Positions 21,291 through 32,550 of a stretch of DNA of 64,000 nt are shown piece after piece. The number at the start of each line of letters is the position of its first letter. Within the stretch, counting starts at the first letter, position 1. The translations under genes and the position numbers were made by a program. The DNA is from Saccopteryx bilineata (Eukaryota; Chordata; Mammalia; Chiroptera; Emballonuridae): the NCBI RefSeq assembly GCF_036850765.1, contig NC_089498.1:55417795-55481794 (forward strand). Direction: 5' to 3'. Under the pieces are notes generated by a model, which was not told where the DNA came from, made no database searches, and saw only the letters and a program-made list of their open reading frames with translations.

Positions 21291-21642
21291 CATATGGTAC
21301 AATTAACACAAGGTGTTATAAATGATGTTTCCAATAAACCATATATAATAAAAGAGAACACAAGATGTGTATGATGCATCAATGACATGTCACACTGAAG
21401 AACTGATGATTTAAAATCTAAGAAATTTTATATATTTTTTTACTACCACTACAGTTAATCTGCAGCAAAGTAAAATTGGCAAGAAATGGTCCTTGATGTA
21501 AGACAGATCTTTGTGTAATATTGATTCGACTACTCATGTATTATTTTGTCTACTCATCTCACATGCATAGAAGCAGAAATAATGTCTCTTTTATGGATTG
21601 TTAGTAGACTTAAATTACCTAATTTATGTGAAAGTCCTTAAC
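21291..21642. other. Unassigned AT-rich DNA
   Basis: No recognisable repeat or gene. Confidence 0.4.
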
Positions 21643-21660
21643 ACATACCAGGTAATTTCT

Positions 21661-21989
21661 TTTTTTTTTTTTTTGTATTTTTCTGAAGCTGGAAACGGGG
21701 AGAGACAGTCAGACAGACTCCCGCATGCGCCCGACCGGGATCCACCCGGCACGCCCACCAGGGGGCAATGCTCTGCCCCTCCGGGGCGTCGCTCTGCCGC
21801 GACCAGAGCCACTCTAGCGCCTGGGGCAGAGGCCAAGGAGCCATCCCCAGCGCCCAGATCATCCCTGGAAGGAGATGGAGAGGGGTGGAGAAGCAGATGG
21901 GCACTTTTCCTGTGTGCCCTGGCCAGGAATCGAACCTGGGACTTCTGCACACCAGGCCGATGCTCTACCACTGAGCCAACCAGCCAGGG
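21661..21989 (-). mobile_element. Ves-type SINE, young copy
   Basis: On the minus strand TCCCTGGCTGGTTGGCTCAG, A box, GGTTCGATTCCTGGCCAGGG, CTTCTCCACCCCTC, then one GCCCCCTGGTGG block and a poly(A) seen as T12-15. Duplication ACATACCAGGTAATTTCTT at 21643-21661 and 21990-22008. The CCATTGGAGCAAAGATGG segment is partly deleted. Confidence 0.95.
21755..21768 (+). promoter_or_regulatory. CTCF-core-like motif in a SINE
   Basis: CCACCAGGGGGCAA on the plus strand; only the final two positions differ from the version at 31080. Confidence 0.5.
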
Positions 21990-22008
21990 ACATACCAGGT
22001 AATTTCTT

Positions 22009-22832
22009 ATTAACAAATGCATGTTAATGATGATGTTGAAAATTCAAACTTGTTGCAAACTTGCACACACAAAGAAATAATTCATGCAAGAAAATAAACT
22101 CCAGACAGTTGTGAATTATAAAGTGTCTTGAGTAGCTAATTTTAGAGATCAACCATGACATGGCTATAGTAAATTAAGAAAGTACAGAGATATTTTAACT
22201 CTTTTCCTACATATGAATGAGTAACCCAATGAATCCATATATGAAAGAGTAATCCTGGCATATAAAATGACAAATTGGAATCCTCAGCGACTCTAAAATC
22301 TGTAACAAGTTATCTGTAATGATTTAAATTATAGAAAGTAATTCTGATAAACTTGAGAGACTATATGATAAGGTCTTAATGTAATAAATATATTGATTTA
22401 ATAATCCTTACAACATTTCAAAGAGAATATGGTACAAATGGCCAAACTTACTTATTGTAACAGAAAAATATTAATACTAAAATGTGTAAATACCATATTT
22501 ATGTGAGAGGGCAAAACACTTCATAGCCAAACTTCAAAACACTCAAGTGTCTTAAAACAAAATTAAGAAAAAGATAACCTGTTGAGCCAAGGTCATATCT
22601 TTTTTAACCCTTCATCTATTAAACAATTGATTAATGCAGAATAAAAACTCATTTTAGAAAGACTGCTCTTGGTAACATTGTTTAGGCTAAGAGTAGTCAT
22701 GTACTGAGATAAACATACCTTACACTTAGATACAGCATAAACACAGCTCAATGTAGTCTTTAGTATTTTAAGTGGGAAGATCAATGTGATTATTAATTCT
22801 TAGCTTGTAATAATATAAACTTAATTCTTATT
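22009..22832. other. Unassigned AT-rich non-coding DNA
   Basis: No gene or confident repeat. Confidence 0.5.
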
Positions 22833-23350
22833 ACTGTTTTTGCTGCATCCCAGAAATTTTGATGTGTTGTGTTGTAATTTTCATTTGTCTGTACATATCT
22901 TTAGATCTCTGCTTTTATTTTTTTTTGACAGAGTCACTTTTTAAAAAGTATGTTGTTTAATTTCCACATTTCTGTGGGTATATTTATTTACTTTTCACAA
23001 TTGATTTCAAATTTCAAAGCCTTGTGGTCAGAATATATACTTGGTATAATTTCAGTCTTCCTGAATTTGTTGATATTAGTTTTGTGGGCCAACATATATG
23101 GTCTGTCTTTGAGAATGATTCATGCACACTGGAGAACAATGTATAATCTGAAGTTTTGTGATAAAATGTCCTGTAAATATCTATTATATCCATTTGGTTC
23201 AGAGTGCCATTTAAGCCCAATATTTCTTTATTGATTTTCGGTTTGAATGATCTATCTAAAGCCATCAATGGTTAGTTGAAATCTTCAAATATAATTGTGT
23301 TCTTGTCTGCTTCTATTTTTAGATAAGTTAGTAGATGTTTTATATATTTT
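22833..23350 (-). mobile_element. Inverted 5' part of an L1 (endonuclease region)
   Basis: The minus strand reads the end of the L1 endonuclease and the following linker, with MALDRSFKPKINKEILGLNG, IIDIYRTFYHKTSDYTLFSS and FSKTDHICWPTKLI (open piece 23268-23014). Intact endonucleases keep SRIDHILG at this last place, so the catalytic-histidine segment survives in part. It abuts a plus-strand L1 3' half at 23350 and forms a head-inverted copy. Confidence 0.85.
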
Positions 23351-25222
23351 GGGAAATCAGTACAAAAATGTCATTGCTTTTCCACATGCCAATGATGAAA
23401 GGTTGAAATATAAACTCAGAAATAAAATTCCTTTTACAATTGCAGCAAAAAATAAAGTATCTAGGAATAGATTTAACAAAGGATTTGAAGGACTTATATC
23501 CTGAAAACTATAAAACAGTATTGAAAGAAACTGAAAAAGATACAATGAAATGGAAAAATATTCCATATTCATGGATTGGAAGAATCAACATATTGGGCCA
23601 TATGAGCCCAATATATAAATTTAATGCAATCTCCATCAAAATCCCAATATTATTTTTTAAAGACATAAACAAAAAATTACCAAGTCTGTATGGAACCATT
23701 ATAAATCCCGAATAGTCACAGCAATCCTGAGAAAAGAGAATGAAGCTACAAGTATCACACTGCCTACTTCAAATTATAACATAGAGCCACTATAATCAAA
23801 ACAGCATGGTTTTGGCAGAAAGACAGATGTACCAACCAATGGAACAAAATTGAGAGCCTAGAAAAAAAGCAAAGACATATATATTAACAAATCATCTTTG
23901 ACAAAGGAGCAAAAAACACACAATGGAGAAATACCTCTTCAATAAATTGTAATGAAAAAATTGAAAAGTTACATACAAAAGAATGAAAATTGACTACACC
24001 TTATCCCCCTGCAAAAAACTAATTTATAATGGATCAAAGACCTAAATATAAGATATGAAATAATAAACTACACAGAAGAAAACATAGGTACTAATATAAT
24101 GGACCTTGGTCATAGAGAACAATGTAGGAACTTGACCTCAAAGGCAAGGGAATTAAAGATAAAAATAAGTAAATGGGACTATATCAAACTGAAAAGCTTC
24201 TGCACAGCAAAAGAAACTGAGAACAAAATAAATAGGCAGCCAACTAAATAGGAAATGATATTTGCAAACAATAGCTTCGATAGGGTTTAATATCCAAAAC
24301 ATATAAAGAACTCACAAAGCTCAGCAAAAAACAAGCAAACAGTCCAGTTAAAATATGGAGAGAAGACCTTAACATACACTTCTCCCAAGAGGATACACAA
24401 ATGACCAACAGATATATAAAAAGATGCTCATCTTCACTAGCTATTAGAAAAATGCAAATCAAAACTACAATGAGATACCACCTCACATCTGTTAAATTGA
24501 CAATTATCAGCAATAGATAGGTAATAAGAAGTATTGTAGAGACTGTGGAGGAAAAGAAACCCTTATTCACTGCTGGTGGGAGAGCAAATTAATACAACCA
24601 TTATGAAAGAAAGAATGGTGGATCCTCAAAAAATTAAGAATAGAACTACCATATGATCCAGTAATCCCTCTATTGGGTCTCAACCCCAAAGGCTTGAAAA
24701 CATTGGTACGTAAAGGCACATGCATCCCCATGTTCATTGCAGCATTATTCCCAGTGGCCAGGACATTGAAACAACCAAAGTATCCCTCAAGAGAGGATTG
24801 GATAAAGGATATGTGGTACATATGTACAATGGAATAAAACTCAGGCATAAGAAATGATGACATAGTGACATTTATGACAACATGGATGGAACCTGAGAAC
24901 ATTATGCTGACTGAAATAAGTAAATCAGAAAAGCTAAGAACTAGATGATTTCACATATAGGTGGAATATAAAACTTAGATTCATGGACACAGATAAAATT
25001 GAAGTGGTTACCAAAGGGAGGGGGATGTAAGGAAAGGGGATGGGGGTGGAAGTGGGGGAAGGGTGTAAAAGAGACAAATGACAGAAAATGATTTGACATT
25101 GGATGATGGGTATATAACATAATCAATAGTTTAAATGCTTTAGAAATGTTTACCTGATAGGTATATACTCATTGATCAATGTCACCTTTTTCAATTTAAT
25201 TTTCTAAATAAAATTATACAAA
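23351..25222 (+). mobile_element. L1 3' half (ORF2 C-terminal region and 3'UTR)
   Basis: Starts in the RT thumb (KNVIAFPHANDER), continues through YLGIDLTKDLKDLYPENYKT, and passes the degraded cysteine/histidine region, the PSREDWIKDMWYICTME-like end and a G-rich 3'UTR. It ends at TTTTCTAAATAAAATTATAC. Between the inverted part and this part about 1.2 kb of ORF2 (most of the RT) is missing. The geometry is that of twin priming. Confidence 0.85.
23440..23715 (+). pseudogene. L1 ORF2 thumb fragment
   Basis: 91 codons: the KYLGIDLTKDLKDLYPENYKT segment, then KWKNIPYSWIGRINILGHMS and INKKLPSLYG. These are the standard post-RT blocks of ORF2. The piece is dead because of flanking stops and the missing RT core. 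Confidence 0.75.
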
Positions 25223-25738
25223 ATAATAATCTTCAGTAAAGAATTTCAAAATAAAAATAATATTATCCATTATTAAGTGGACCTGAAGAAAGGTATGACA
25301 GCTTTACTCATAAGAAGAGTTCAAAAGAGAAATACTGATATATCTTTAAATATAATTGTTAAGAAATACAACAAAGACCATATGAGTCCAAAAATATTAT
25401 AGAACTGTGAGATATGAACTTAGTATATAATTTGGCAAGTAAAACAAAATAAAACAAAAACATGTAAATAATATATAAATTTCAATAAAGAATAAACTAT
25501 ACTGTAGTGCTTAAATTTATGGATGTCAATATCCACTTACCAGATATTACATGGAATTTCAGCTTGTTATTTTGAGGATGAGAAAAATATTAGAGTAAGG
25601 CTTTGAAACCCTATGGACTATATGGCTATTGAAAAACATTTATCTCACATTATATGGCTGACCAGATATACTTTTCTTAGAAGAACCAAGGTTTAATTTT
25701 GTCAATATAATCATGTAATCTAGTTACAAGAATAATGT
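25223..25738. other. Unassigned AT-rich DNA
   Basis: No gene or confident repeat. Confidence 0.4.
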
Positions 25739-25739
25739 T

Positions 25740-26225
25740 AATTCATGATGAATAATATGACAAATGAAAGCAAGAATGTTTAAAAAATATTGTAATAACA
25801 AAAGAAATGAAAAGCAGTAAGAAGAGGGATATAATTAGTAAGTAGAAGATAACACAGTAAAATTTCCCAAAATTTTCAAGAAAAAGAAAATAAATTAGTA
25901 AAGAAAAAATAATGAGATGGACAATTGATGTGAAATGTTCAATCCATGATTTAAAGAAATCAAAGGAAAAAGGAGCAGGACAGAAAGGGCATAAAAAAAA
26001 ACAATTAAAAGACCACATTTTAAAAAATGTGAGTTATACAAGACACATCTTCCTGGAAATTTCAAATGTTATTGACAAAATAGAAACTCAAGAGGAAAAG
26101 TCAGCCAAAGGTATTAGAATTAGATTGGTTCCTAAACTGGCTGCATCATTAAACACCAGAATACAAATATCTATGGAACTCACAAGGAAAAAACATTTCA
26201 GCTTAAAATTCTCTTCTAGAAAATA
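25740..26225 (+). mobile_element. Possible very old L1/HAL1 fragment (ORF1-like)
   Basis: CATCTTCCTGGAAATTTCAA, GCCAAAGGTATTAGAATTAG, AACACCAGAATACAAATATC and CAGCTTAAAATTCTCTTCTAG follow the order of the ORF1 C-terminal region of old L1/HAL1 elements (ACAAAGGATCAGGAATCAG ... CCTAGAATTCTA). Weak similarity judged by eye; the reading frame at 25912-26226 may be chance. Confidence 0.35.
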
Positions 26226-26246
26226 GAAGACATAGGTACTAAAATT

Positions 26247-27119
26247 ATGGACCTGGGTTTTAAAGAACATTTTATGAACTTGACTCCAATGGCAAGAGAA
26301 GTGAAGGCAAAGATAAATGAATGGGACTACATCAGAATTAAAAGTTTTTGCTCAGCAAGAGAAACTGATATCAAAATAAACAGACAGCCAACTATATGGG
26401 AACTGATATTCTCAAACGACAGCTCAGATAAGGGCCTAATATCCAAAATTTACAAAGAACTCATAAAACTCAACAACAAACAAACAAGCAATCCAATAAA
26501 AAAATGGGAAGAGGACATGAACAGACACTTCTCCCAGGAAGAGATACAAATGGCCAACAGATATATGAAAAGATGCTCAGCTTCATTAGTTATTAGAGAA
26601 ATGCAAATCAAAACTACAATGAGATACCACCTCACCCCTGTTAGATTAGCTATTATCAACAAGACGGGTAATAGCAAATGTTGGAGAGGCTGTGGAGAAA
26701 AAGGAACCCTCATTCACTGTTGGTGGGACTGTAAAGTAGTACAACCATTATGGAGGAAAGTATGGTGGTTCCTCAAAAAACTGCAAATAGAACTACCTTA
26801 TGACCCAGCAATCCCTCTACTGGGTATATACCCCAAAACCTCAGAAACATTGATACGTGAAGACACATGTAGCCCCATGTTCATTGCAGCACTGTTCACA
26901 GTGGCCAAGACATGGAAACAACCAAAAAGCCCTTCAATAGAAGACTGGATAAAGAAGATGTGGCACATATACACTATGGAATACTACTCAGCCATAAGAA
27001 ATGATGACATCAGATCATTTACAGCAAAATGGTGGGATCTTGATAACATTATAAGGAGTGAAATAAGCAAATCAGAAAAAAACAAGAACTACATGATTCC
27101 ATACATTGGTGGAACATAA
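26247..27119 (+). pseudogene. L1 ORF2p C-terminal region, 290 codons open
   Basis: ORF2p is the endonuclease/reverse transcriptase of L1. This piece covers the last quarter, after the RT. It contains [20 protein letters not shown], a long helical stretch, then the cysteine-rich [18 protein letters not shown] (C-x3-C-x7-H-x4-C), which is needed for retrotransposition in human L1. [29 protein letters not shown] and [20 protein letters not shown] follow, all hallmarks of L1 ORF2 ends. No stop interrupts, so this copy inserted recently. It is truncated before the RT, so it is not active. The ATG is internal and is not the true start. It may still be transcribed from flanking promoters. Confidence 0.9.
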
Positions 27120-27162
27120 AAATGAGACTAAGAGACATGGACAAGAGTGTGGTGGTTACCAA

Positions 27163-27230
27163 GGGTGGGGGGGGAGGGAGGACATGGGAGGGAGGGAGGG
27201 AGAGAGTTAGGGGGAGGGGGAGGGGCACAG
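27163..27230 (+). repeat. G-rich tract of L1 3'UTR, quadruplex-capable
   Basis: GGGTGGGGGGGGAGGGAGG is followed by repeated GGGAGGGAGGGAGGG and GGGGGAGGGGGAGGGG. The matching tracts in other copies are at 10109, 38770 and 51130. Confidence 0.8.
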
Positions 27231-27401
27231 AGAACTAGATAGAGGGTGACGGAGGACAATCTGACTTTGGGCGAGGGGTTTGCAACATAATTTGATGACA
27301 AAATAACCTAGACATGTTTTCTTTGAATATATGTACCCTGATTTTTTAATGTCATCCCATTACCATTAATAAAAATTTATTAAAAAAAAAAAAAAAAAAA
27401 A

Positions 27402-27868
27402 AAGAAAATATGTTGTTGTGCTCATAGAAGAAAGACATTTTGAGATATACAAAGACCCAATAAAAGGACAATAAAAGAGCAAGATACACTTTCTAAATAA
27501 TCCACATGAAGACCAAGAAAGACAATTAATAACCAAGTTAACAATTAATATATCTGTGATTGTTATTTATTGAATATATTATTTATTAAGCACTTATTAA
27601 ATGCCAAATATTTTGTTAAGCTCTTTAACAGTTAATCTGTAGATTATTTGTGTGACAAGATCAATAACATTTTAATTGTCAAAATATGGATATTTGTGAA
27701 TATAGGTACAGCTTTAAACAAGACATCAAATCAAATCTGGTTCTTGGAAGATGCTTAGAAGTTAACTATGTGTAGAAGGAAACTGGCTTAAAAATTCTAG
27801 ATATGTTATTTTGTTGTGATATGTCAAACATTTCCCTTCTCACTCTTGCATTGCACATCTAATCACTT
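27402..27868. other. Unassigned AT-rich DNA
   Basis: No gene. The last four bases (ACTT, 27865-27868) form the left target duplication of the LTR. Confidence 0.45.
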
Positions 27869-28580
27869 TGTAACAAGGTGCCAAGAGACTGTAAAACTGT
27901 TAGCATTAGTGATGCCATTTTAAAGAGGAAAAGTCGGATCCCCTACCCCTCCTCTAACAAAAAGAATGCAAGGAGCAGAGCTTGCGGACAACTGAGTCAG
28001 TTAGTCACAGTTTCACTACTTCCTGTAGTTCTCTGGAAGGACTGGCACCGCTTGCTACACAGAGCAAAGAAGATAAAACTTATCTGAAAACCTCTTCCTC
28101 TTCTCTTTTCTTAAAAGCCTTTAAAAAAATAATGTTTACGTATCTTAATTTAAAAATTCCTACACTAACTCTCTGACTCATGCTCCCATCTTGGAGTCAT
28201 GAGAGTGATGTATATCTCTAGACAAAGGGATCATGAGCCCCTTACATGGAAACCTGAATTCTGTAACATTTTATATGCCTTCTAATAATCATCATTTTGC
28301 AATTTTTGTATGTGCGAACTTCCAAACTGAGCAAGCAGGGACTGACTTTAGGATTCCTGATAAGCTAACTGCTAGTTTTGCTTCTGTAAACTGTTGCTTG
28401 CAGCTGTTAAAATTCCTTGTGACTTTAGCCATCATAAACTCTGTACCCCAATTCTTCTAGGCTGCATGATTTGGAGTCTGAAACCCCTTACAGCCAGCTG
28501 GCTTAATAATAATAAACTCTTCTTTGAAATTCTTCTGTAATTTTGATGTCTTTGTGGAACTTGCTGGTCACAGTATAACA
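27869..28580 (+). mobile_element. Solo LTR of an endogenous retrovirus (ERV1-like)
   Basis: The 712-bp unit begins TGTAACAAGG and ends CAGTATAACA, so it has TG...CA termini. ACTT lies on both sides (27865-27868 and 28581-28584), a 4-bp target duplication usual for gammaretrovirus-like ERVs. A polyadenylation signal AATAAA at 28511 is followed about 50 bp later by TTTGATGTCTTTGTGGAACT, and the unit carries GCTGCATGATTTGGAGTC and TTCTTCTGTAATTTTGATGT near its 3' end, typical of R-U5. No primer-binding site, gag, pol or env sequence is next to it, so the internal region was lost by recombination between two LTRs. The class is inferred from the duplication length and end sequence. Confidence 0.75.
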
Positions 28581-28584
28581 ACTT

Positions 28585-30939
28585 CAAATGCAACATTTAT
28601 AAGAACCTCTCTGTATGCTTCTTATAAGAGAACATTTCTTTAAATGGGTTATTTAGTAATTTCTAAACAACTACGTTTATAAAGCATGGTCACTTTTAAT
28701 TATTTGGATTATGAAGTATTTTTGTTTCACCTATCTCTTCTCACAGAAACATAACCAATCCCACCAGAAGCTTGCCATCTAGATGGGGAAACAACATTAA
28801 TACAATGCAAAAATCAATGAATAATAATATCCATTAATAAATCAATACATTACTCAGTGCTATTAGATAGCAAAGGCTTTATAATATGAGATTATTTATA
28901 GAGTATATATGATAAAAATAATATAAGTACTCTTGTTGTCAAGGCTATAATGTATAGGAAAGAAGTACTATAGTAGAAGCACAATTAATGTGACCTTAAG
29001 TGATGGGCAGTATAAGTATAGCAGAATCTAGATGTCATTTTATAAACAACATAAACTAATAAAGAATTAGGAGTGAAGGATATAACAAGGAAAAGGAGAC
29101 ACAGAATCAAAAGGTAATTCAGATCAAACTGAAAGTTAATGTTCAAAGATGAAATGAAACATTCTAGAGTTAAAATATCTAATATTTGGTTGTCTGTATT
29201 GTAAGTTATAACTAGCATGAGATGAAGATGATTTTTATTTCAGTGTTAAAAATCCAATGATCCCAATGGCCAACTAGAAACAAAAGTCCATAAAGAAATA
29301 AAACATGACACCTGAATAAAGGAAGCCTGCCTATAATGAAGCAATACCAAAAAAAATAAAATAAAAACGGAATAGATGGAATTAGCCAAAGCAGTCATAT
29401 TCTGCTTGGTTGATGTCCTTTTGGCTTGCATGTAAGTAGTGAGTAGTGAATGTCAACTATTACAAAAAGCTCTGTAAACCTGCTGTAAGTAGAAGCACTG
29501 ATGAAAAGAAATGAATATCAAACGTAACCAAAAGATTTTCTTTTAATTTATCTGCTTCTAAGAATACTAAGTATATTCTTATCTCCATAACTTTCAGAAG
29601 TTTTCTTGCTATGTGCCTATCCATATTAATCACTCTGATAGCAGAATCAAGTATAAAAATTCAGATAAGAAAACATGTTGTATATGGCTTTATCTTTTAA
29701 AATATGGGACATATATAAAAATAGACATACAAAGACAGCTTCTTAGAAATAACAATAAAAATAAGCATACATGGTATATCTTTCTTTTTTTTCCTGATAA
29801 GCATAGAGAAATGTAACTCACTGATCATTTGAGTCATAAATATGTTTTATTCCTTTTTCTTCTCCTAAAAGTCAGTAACAAAAAAGCCCTAGATGTAGTG
29901 CCTAGGTAATTATCTTCAGATTATTTCTGCTCCATTGCTAGTGGGATAGGTAGTGGGAAGATTGGTCCAAACATCCAGATAGACCTTTAAAATAATAGCA
30001 ATTCTTGAACTGACTGTATGCATTAGCTTTTATTGTGCACTCAGACAAATATATTAAAGACAGGAAACACATTCTATATCTGAGTTTATTCTTTTGCCAC
30101 TACTGAACTTTTACCACTACTATTCTCTGAACAGCATCTTGGGAAGGGTTTTGCCATTTTGCATTATTTTGCACCCTTCATTTGATAGAGAGTAGTAAAT
30201 GTTTTGAAAAAATATAACTCTGTTGTGCCAAATAATAGAATTCCTAAAGAAGGCAAGAATTTTCTTCTGTATAACTTTTTATTTTCTAGTTAATCTAGGA
30301 TTATTTTATTTTAAGATATTTTTTATGTCATTCACTATGTCAGGAATTGAAGAAATAATTAGTTTTTATCATTTGAAGATATATTTCACTAGAAAAGATA
30401 TGATAAATATGTCTAGAATTTTTTTAGTCACATGTATAACTGTTATGTTAAAATTTATATTACCATGAGTAATAAATTTATGAAAAGTATCTAAGAATAT
30501 CAAAGGATCTTTAAGAACCAAAATATTCAGTACAAATACAAATCAGTTATTTGCCATTTAGCCTTCAAGCTTATTTTATTATATTCAATTAGAAATATGT
30601 ATGTAGAGCTATATTTATAAAATATTCAAATGTAACTTTGCCTTTCTCTAAAACCAGAGGAGAAAAAGCTGAAAAATATGAGGTTTGAAAAGAGTTCAAG
30701 ATATTTTACCCAGTTGTTGACTTTTATTAAACTTCTAATGAGAACTTAAGAATGAAAAAATGATTAAAATAATGATTCTCAGACTTGATTTATTTCCTAC
30801 ATTGACTAATTAGCTTCCTTAGTAAAATAGAAGCTCAACTTCCTGAATTAACTTTTTATATGTAATTTGAACCAAAATGACTTCAATAAGATCTTGAAAA
30901 AAGAAAACATGTGTCCTGTCATTCAACTTATTAAAAGCC
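28585..30939. other. Unassigned AT-rich non-coding DNA
   Basis: About 2.35 kb with no exon-like frame and no clear repeat. Open pieces at 30223-30468 and 29246-29431 have hydrophobic composition from AT-rich codons and no known motif. Confidence 0.5.
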
Positions 30940-30954
30940 AGGGCCTTCTAATTT

Positions 30955-31362
30955 TTTTTTCTTTTGTTTTGTTTTTTGCATTTTTCTGAAGCTGGAAACA
31001 GGGAGAGACAGTCAGACAGATTCCCGCATGCGCCCGACCGGGATCCACCTGGCACGCCCACCATGGGGCAATGCTCTGCCCACCAGGGGGCGATGCTCTG
31101 CCCATCCTGGGCATCGCCATGTTGTGACCAGAGCCACTCTAGTGCCTGAGGCAGAGGCCACAGAGCCATCCCCAGTGCCCGGGCCATCTTTGCTCCAATG
31201 GAGCCTTGGCTGTGGGAGGGGAAGAGAGAGACAGAGAGGAAGGTGCGGCAGAGGGGTGGAGAAGCAAATGGGCGCTTCTCCTGTGTGCCCTGGCCAGGAA
31301 TCAAACCCGGGTCCTCCGCACACTAGGCCGACGCTCTACCGCTGAGCCAACCGGCCAGGGCC
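30955..31362 (-). mobile_element. Ves-type SINE, young copy
   Basis: On the minus strand: CGGTTGGCTCAGCGGTAGAG, GGGTTTGATTCCTGGCCAGG, CTCTCTTCCCCTCCCACAG, CCATTGGAGCAAAGATGGCC, two GCCCC-TGGTGG type blocks, then CAGCTTCAGAAAAATGC and poly(A). Duplication AGGGCCTTCTAATTT (30940-30954) / AGGGCCTTCAAATTT (31363-31377). Confidence 0.95.
31058..31093 (+). promoter_or_regulatory. CTCF-core-like motif pair in a SINE
   Basis: CCACCAGGGGGCGA at 31080-31093 is intact; the upstream copy at 31058-31071 reads CCACCATGGGGCAA and is weakened. Confidence 0.55.
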
Positions 31363-31578
31363 AGGGCCTTCAAATTTGACATTTATTTTTCAAATTTTGA
31401 CATCTCTGTTCTTCCTTCTCTCCTTTCTTCCTTTTAACAAGCCATCAGGCAGAAGTACATCCATAAGAGGCTCTTTAGAGAGAAATAGAGAAACAAATAA
31501 GTGTATTTGCATATCAAAATTTTTCTCAGAATACATTAAGAAATTAACAATATTTTTAGTATTGATAGTCTAGAATAT

Positions 31579-32444
31579 GGATGTCAGAGTAATAGCAGTG
31601 TGAAAAATACTCCTGATCTCTCTCCTTGAAATTTCAACAAATTGAATGATTATAATGCAATGAAGGCACACCAGCTGGATCCACAGGTACACCTAAAAGA
31701 TCCATGCACCAAATAGACTAAAGGTGGTATGGGGTGAAAATATGAGTGTAAGATAAAATGCAATTGTGGTGTGCTTTGGAGAGGAGAGAAAACAAACCTG
31801 GAGTGAGTGGGTTTGTTTATTTTTTCTCTGCTGGGCCATAGGGAGGGGGGAAACTCAGTCTCTCTAAATTTTGTCCGGGGGATACAGAGAAGAAAACTCA
31901 GAGTGACTGGGTGTTCTCTTCCAGGAGATACTGTAAAAAAGAGGGGCAGATAAACCAAAAAGGACAGAGTGCAAGGTCATGTCCAGTGTTTCTGTGGTCT
32001 GCCTACAGCCAACACTTGGCAGAAACAGAGATAGCTAAAGTGTGGACTCCTGTCCTCCCAGATCCTGCCTCCCTCACTTCACAGTATTGAGTGGCAGAGA
32101 CAAACCACACAGCTACTCTTCAGAGCTGCTCTCTCCACTGATAAACAGAGGTGCTCCATGTCCAATCCCCAGGTCTGTTGAGACTTGGGAAGGAGCAGAG
32201 CCTGATATTGCATTTATTAGAGCCATAAAACACTCATGAAGTGCCCCACCCACCAATGCAACTATGGACCCATCTACATCATTGCCAGAGCAACATATCA
32301 GCAAACAGCCCTGGAACTTCACAGAGTTTAAAGTTGTACTACAGAGATATCTACAAGAAGAAACTTCTAAAAACTAAAATTTATTTTCCTTTTTTAAAAT
32401 TTTTATATTTTATATTGAATTTTTATATTTTTTTAATTTTGGGG

Positions 32445-32479
<35 letters not shown>

Positions 32480-32550
32480 GGTTAGGATTCTTTACAATAC
32501 CACTCTCAAATTCCATCAAAGAAGAATAAATTGAATACCTTGACTACATA
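31579..32550 (+). other. L1 5'UTR without monomers
   Basis: The segment runs from the 5' terminus through GACTAAAGGTGGTATGGGGT, TTTTTCTCTGCTGGGCCATA and GTGCCCCACCCACCAATGCA to the ORF1 region. It aligns in order with the 46.6-47.5 kb leader but shows no sequence in common with the CpG-rich monomer leader at 7.6-9.05 kb apart from the first 25 bp. Confidence 0.7.

Larger units (their letters stand above)
26226..27401 (+). mobile_element. Young 5'-truncated L1 (ORF2 C-terminus, 3'UTR, poly(A))
   Basis: A 1.2-kb L1 tail that is much less decayed than its neighbours. ORF2 is open from 26247 to its natural stop at 27119. The 3'UTR holds a long G-rich tract (27163-27230), then GACTTTGGGCGAGG and CATTAATAAAAATTTATT, and A22-23 follows. 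Flanking AGAAAATA appears on both sides (26218-26225 and about 27402), possibly a short duplication. Confidence 0.9.

Noticed and set aside
21598..22022. Frames of 130-134 codons on both strands
   Set aside because: Both lie over the Ves SINE and share residues with frames in the other SINE copies.
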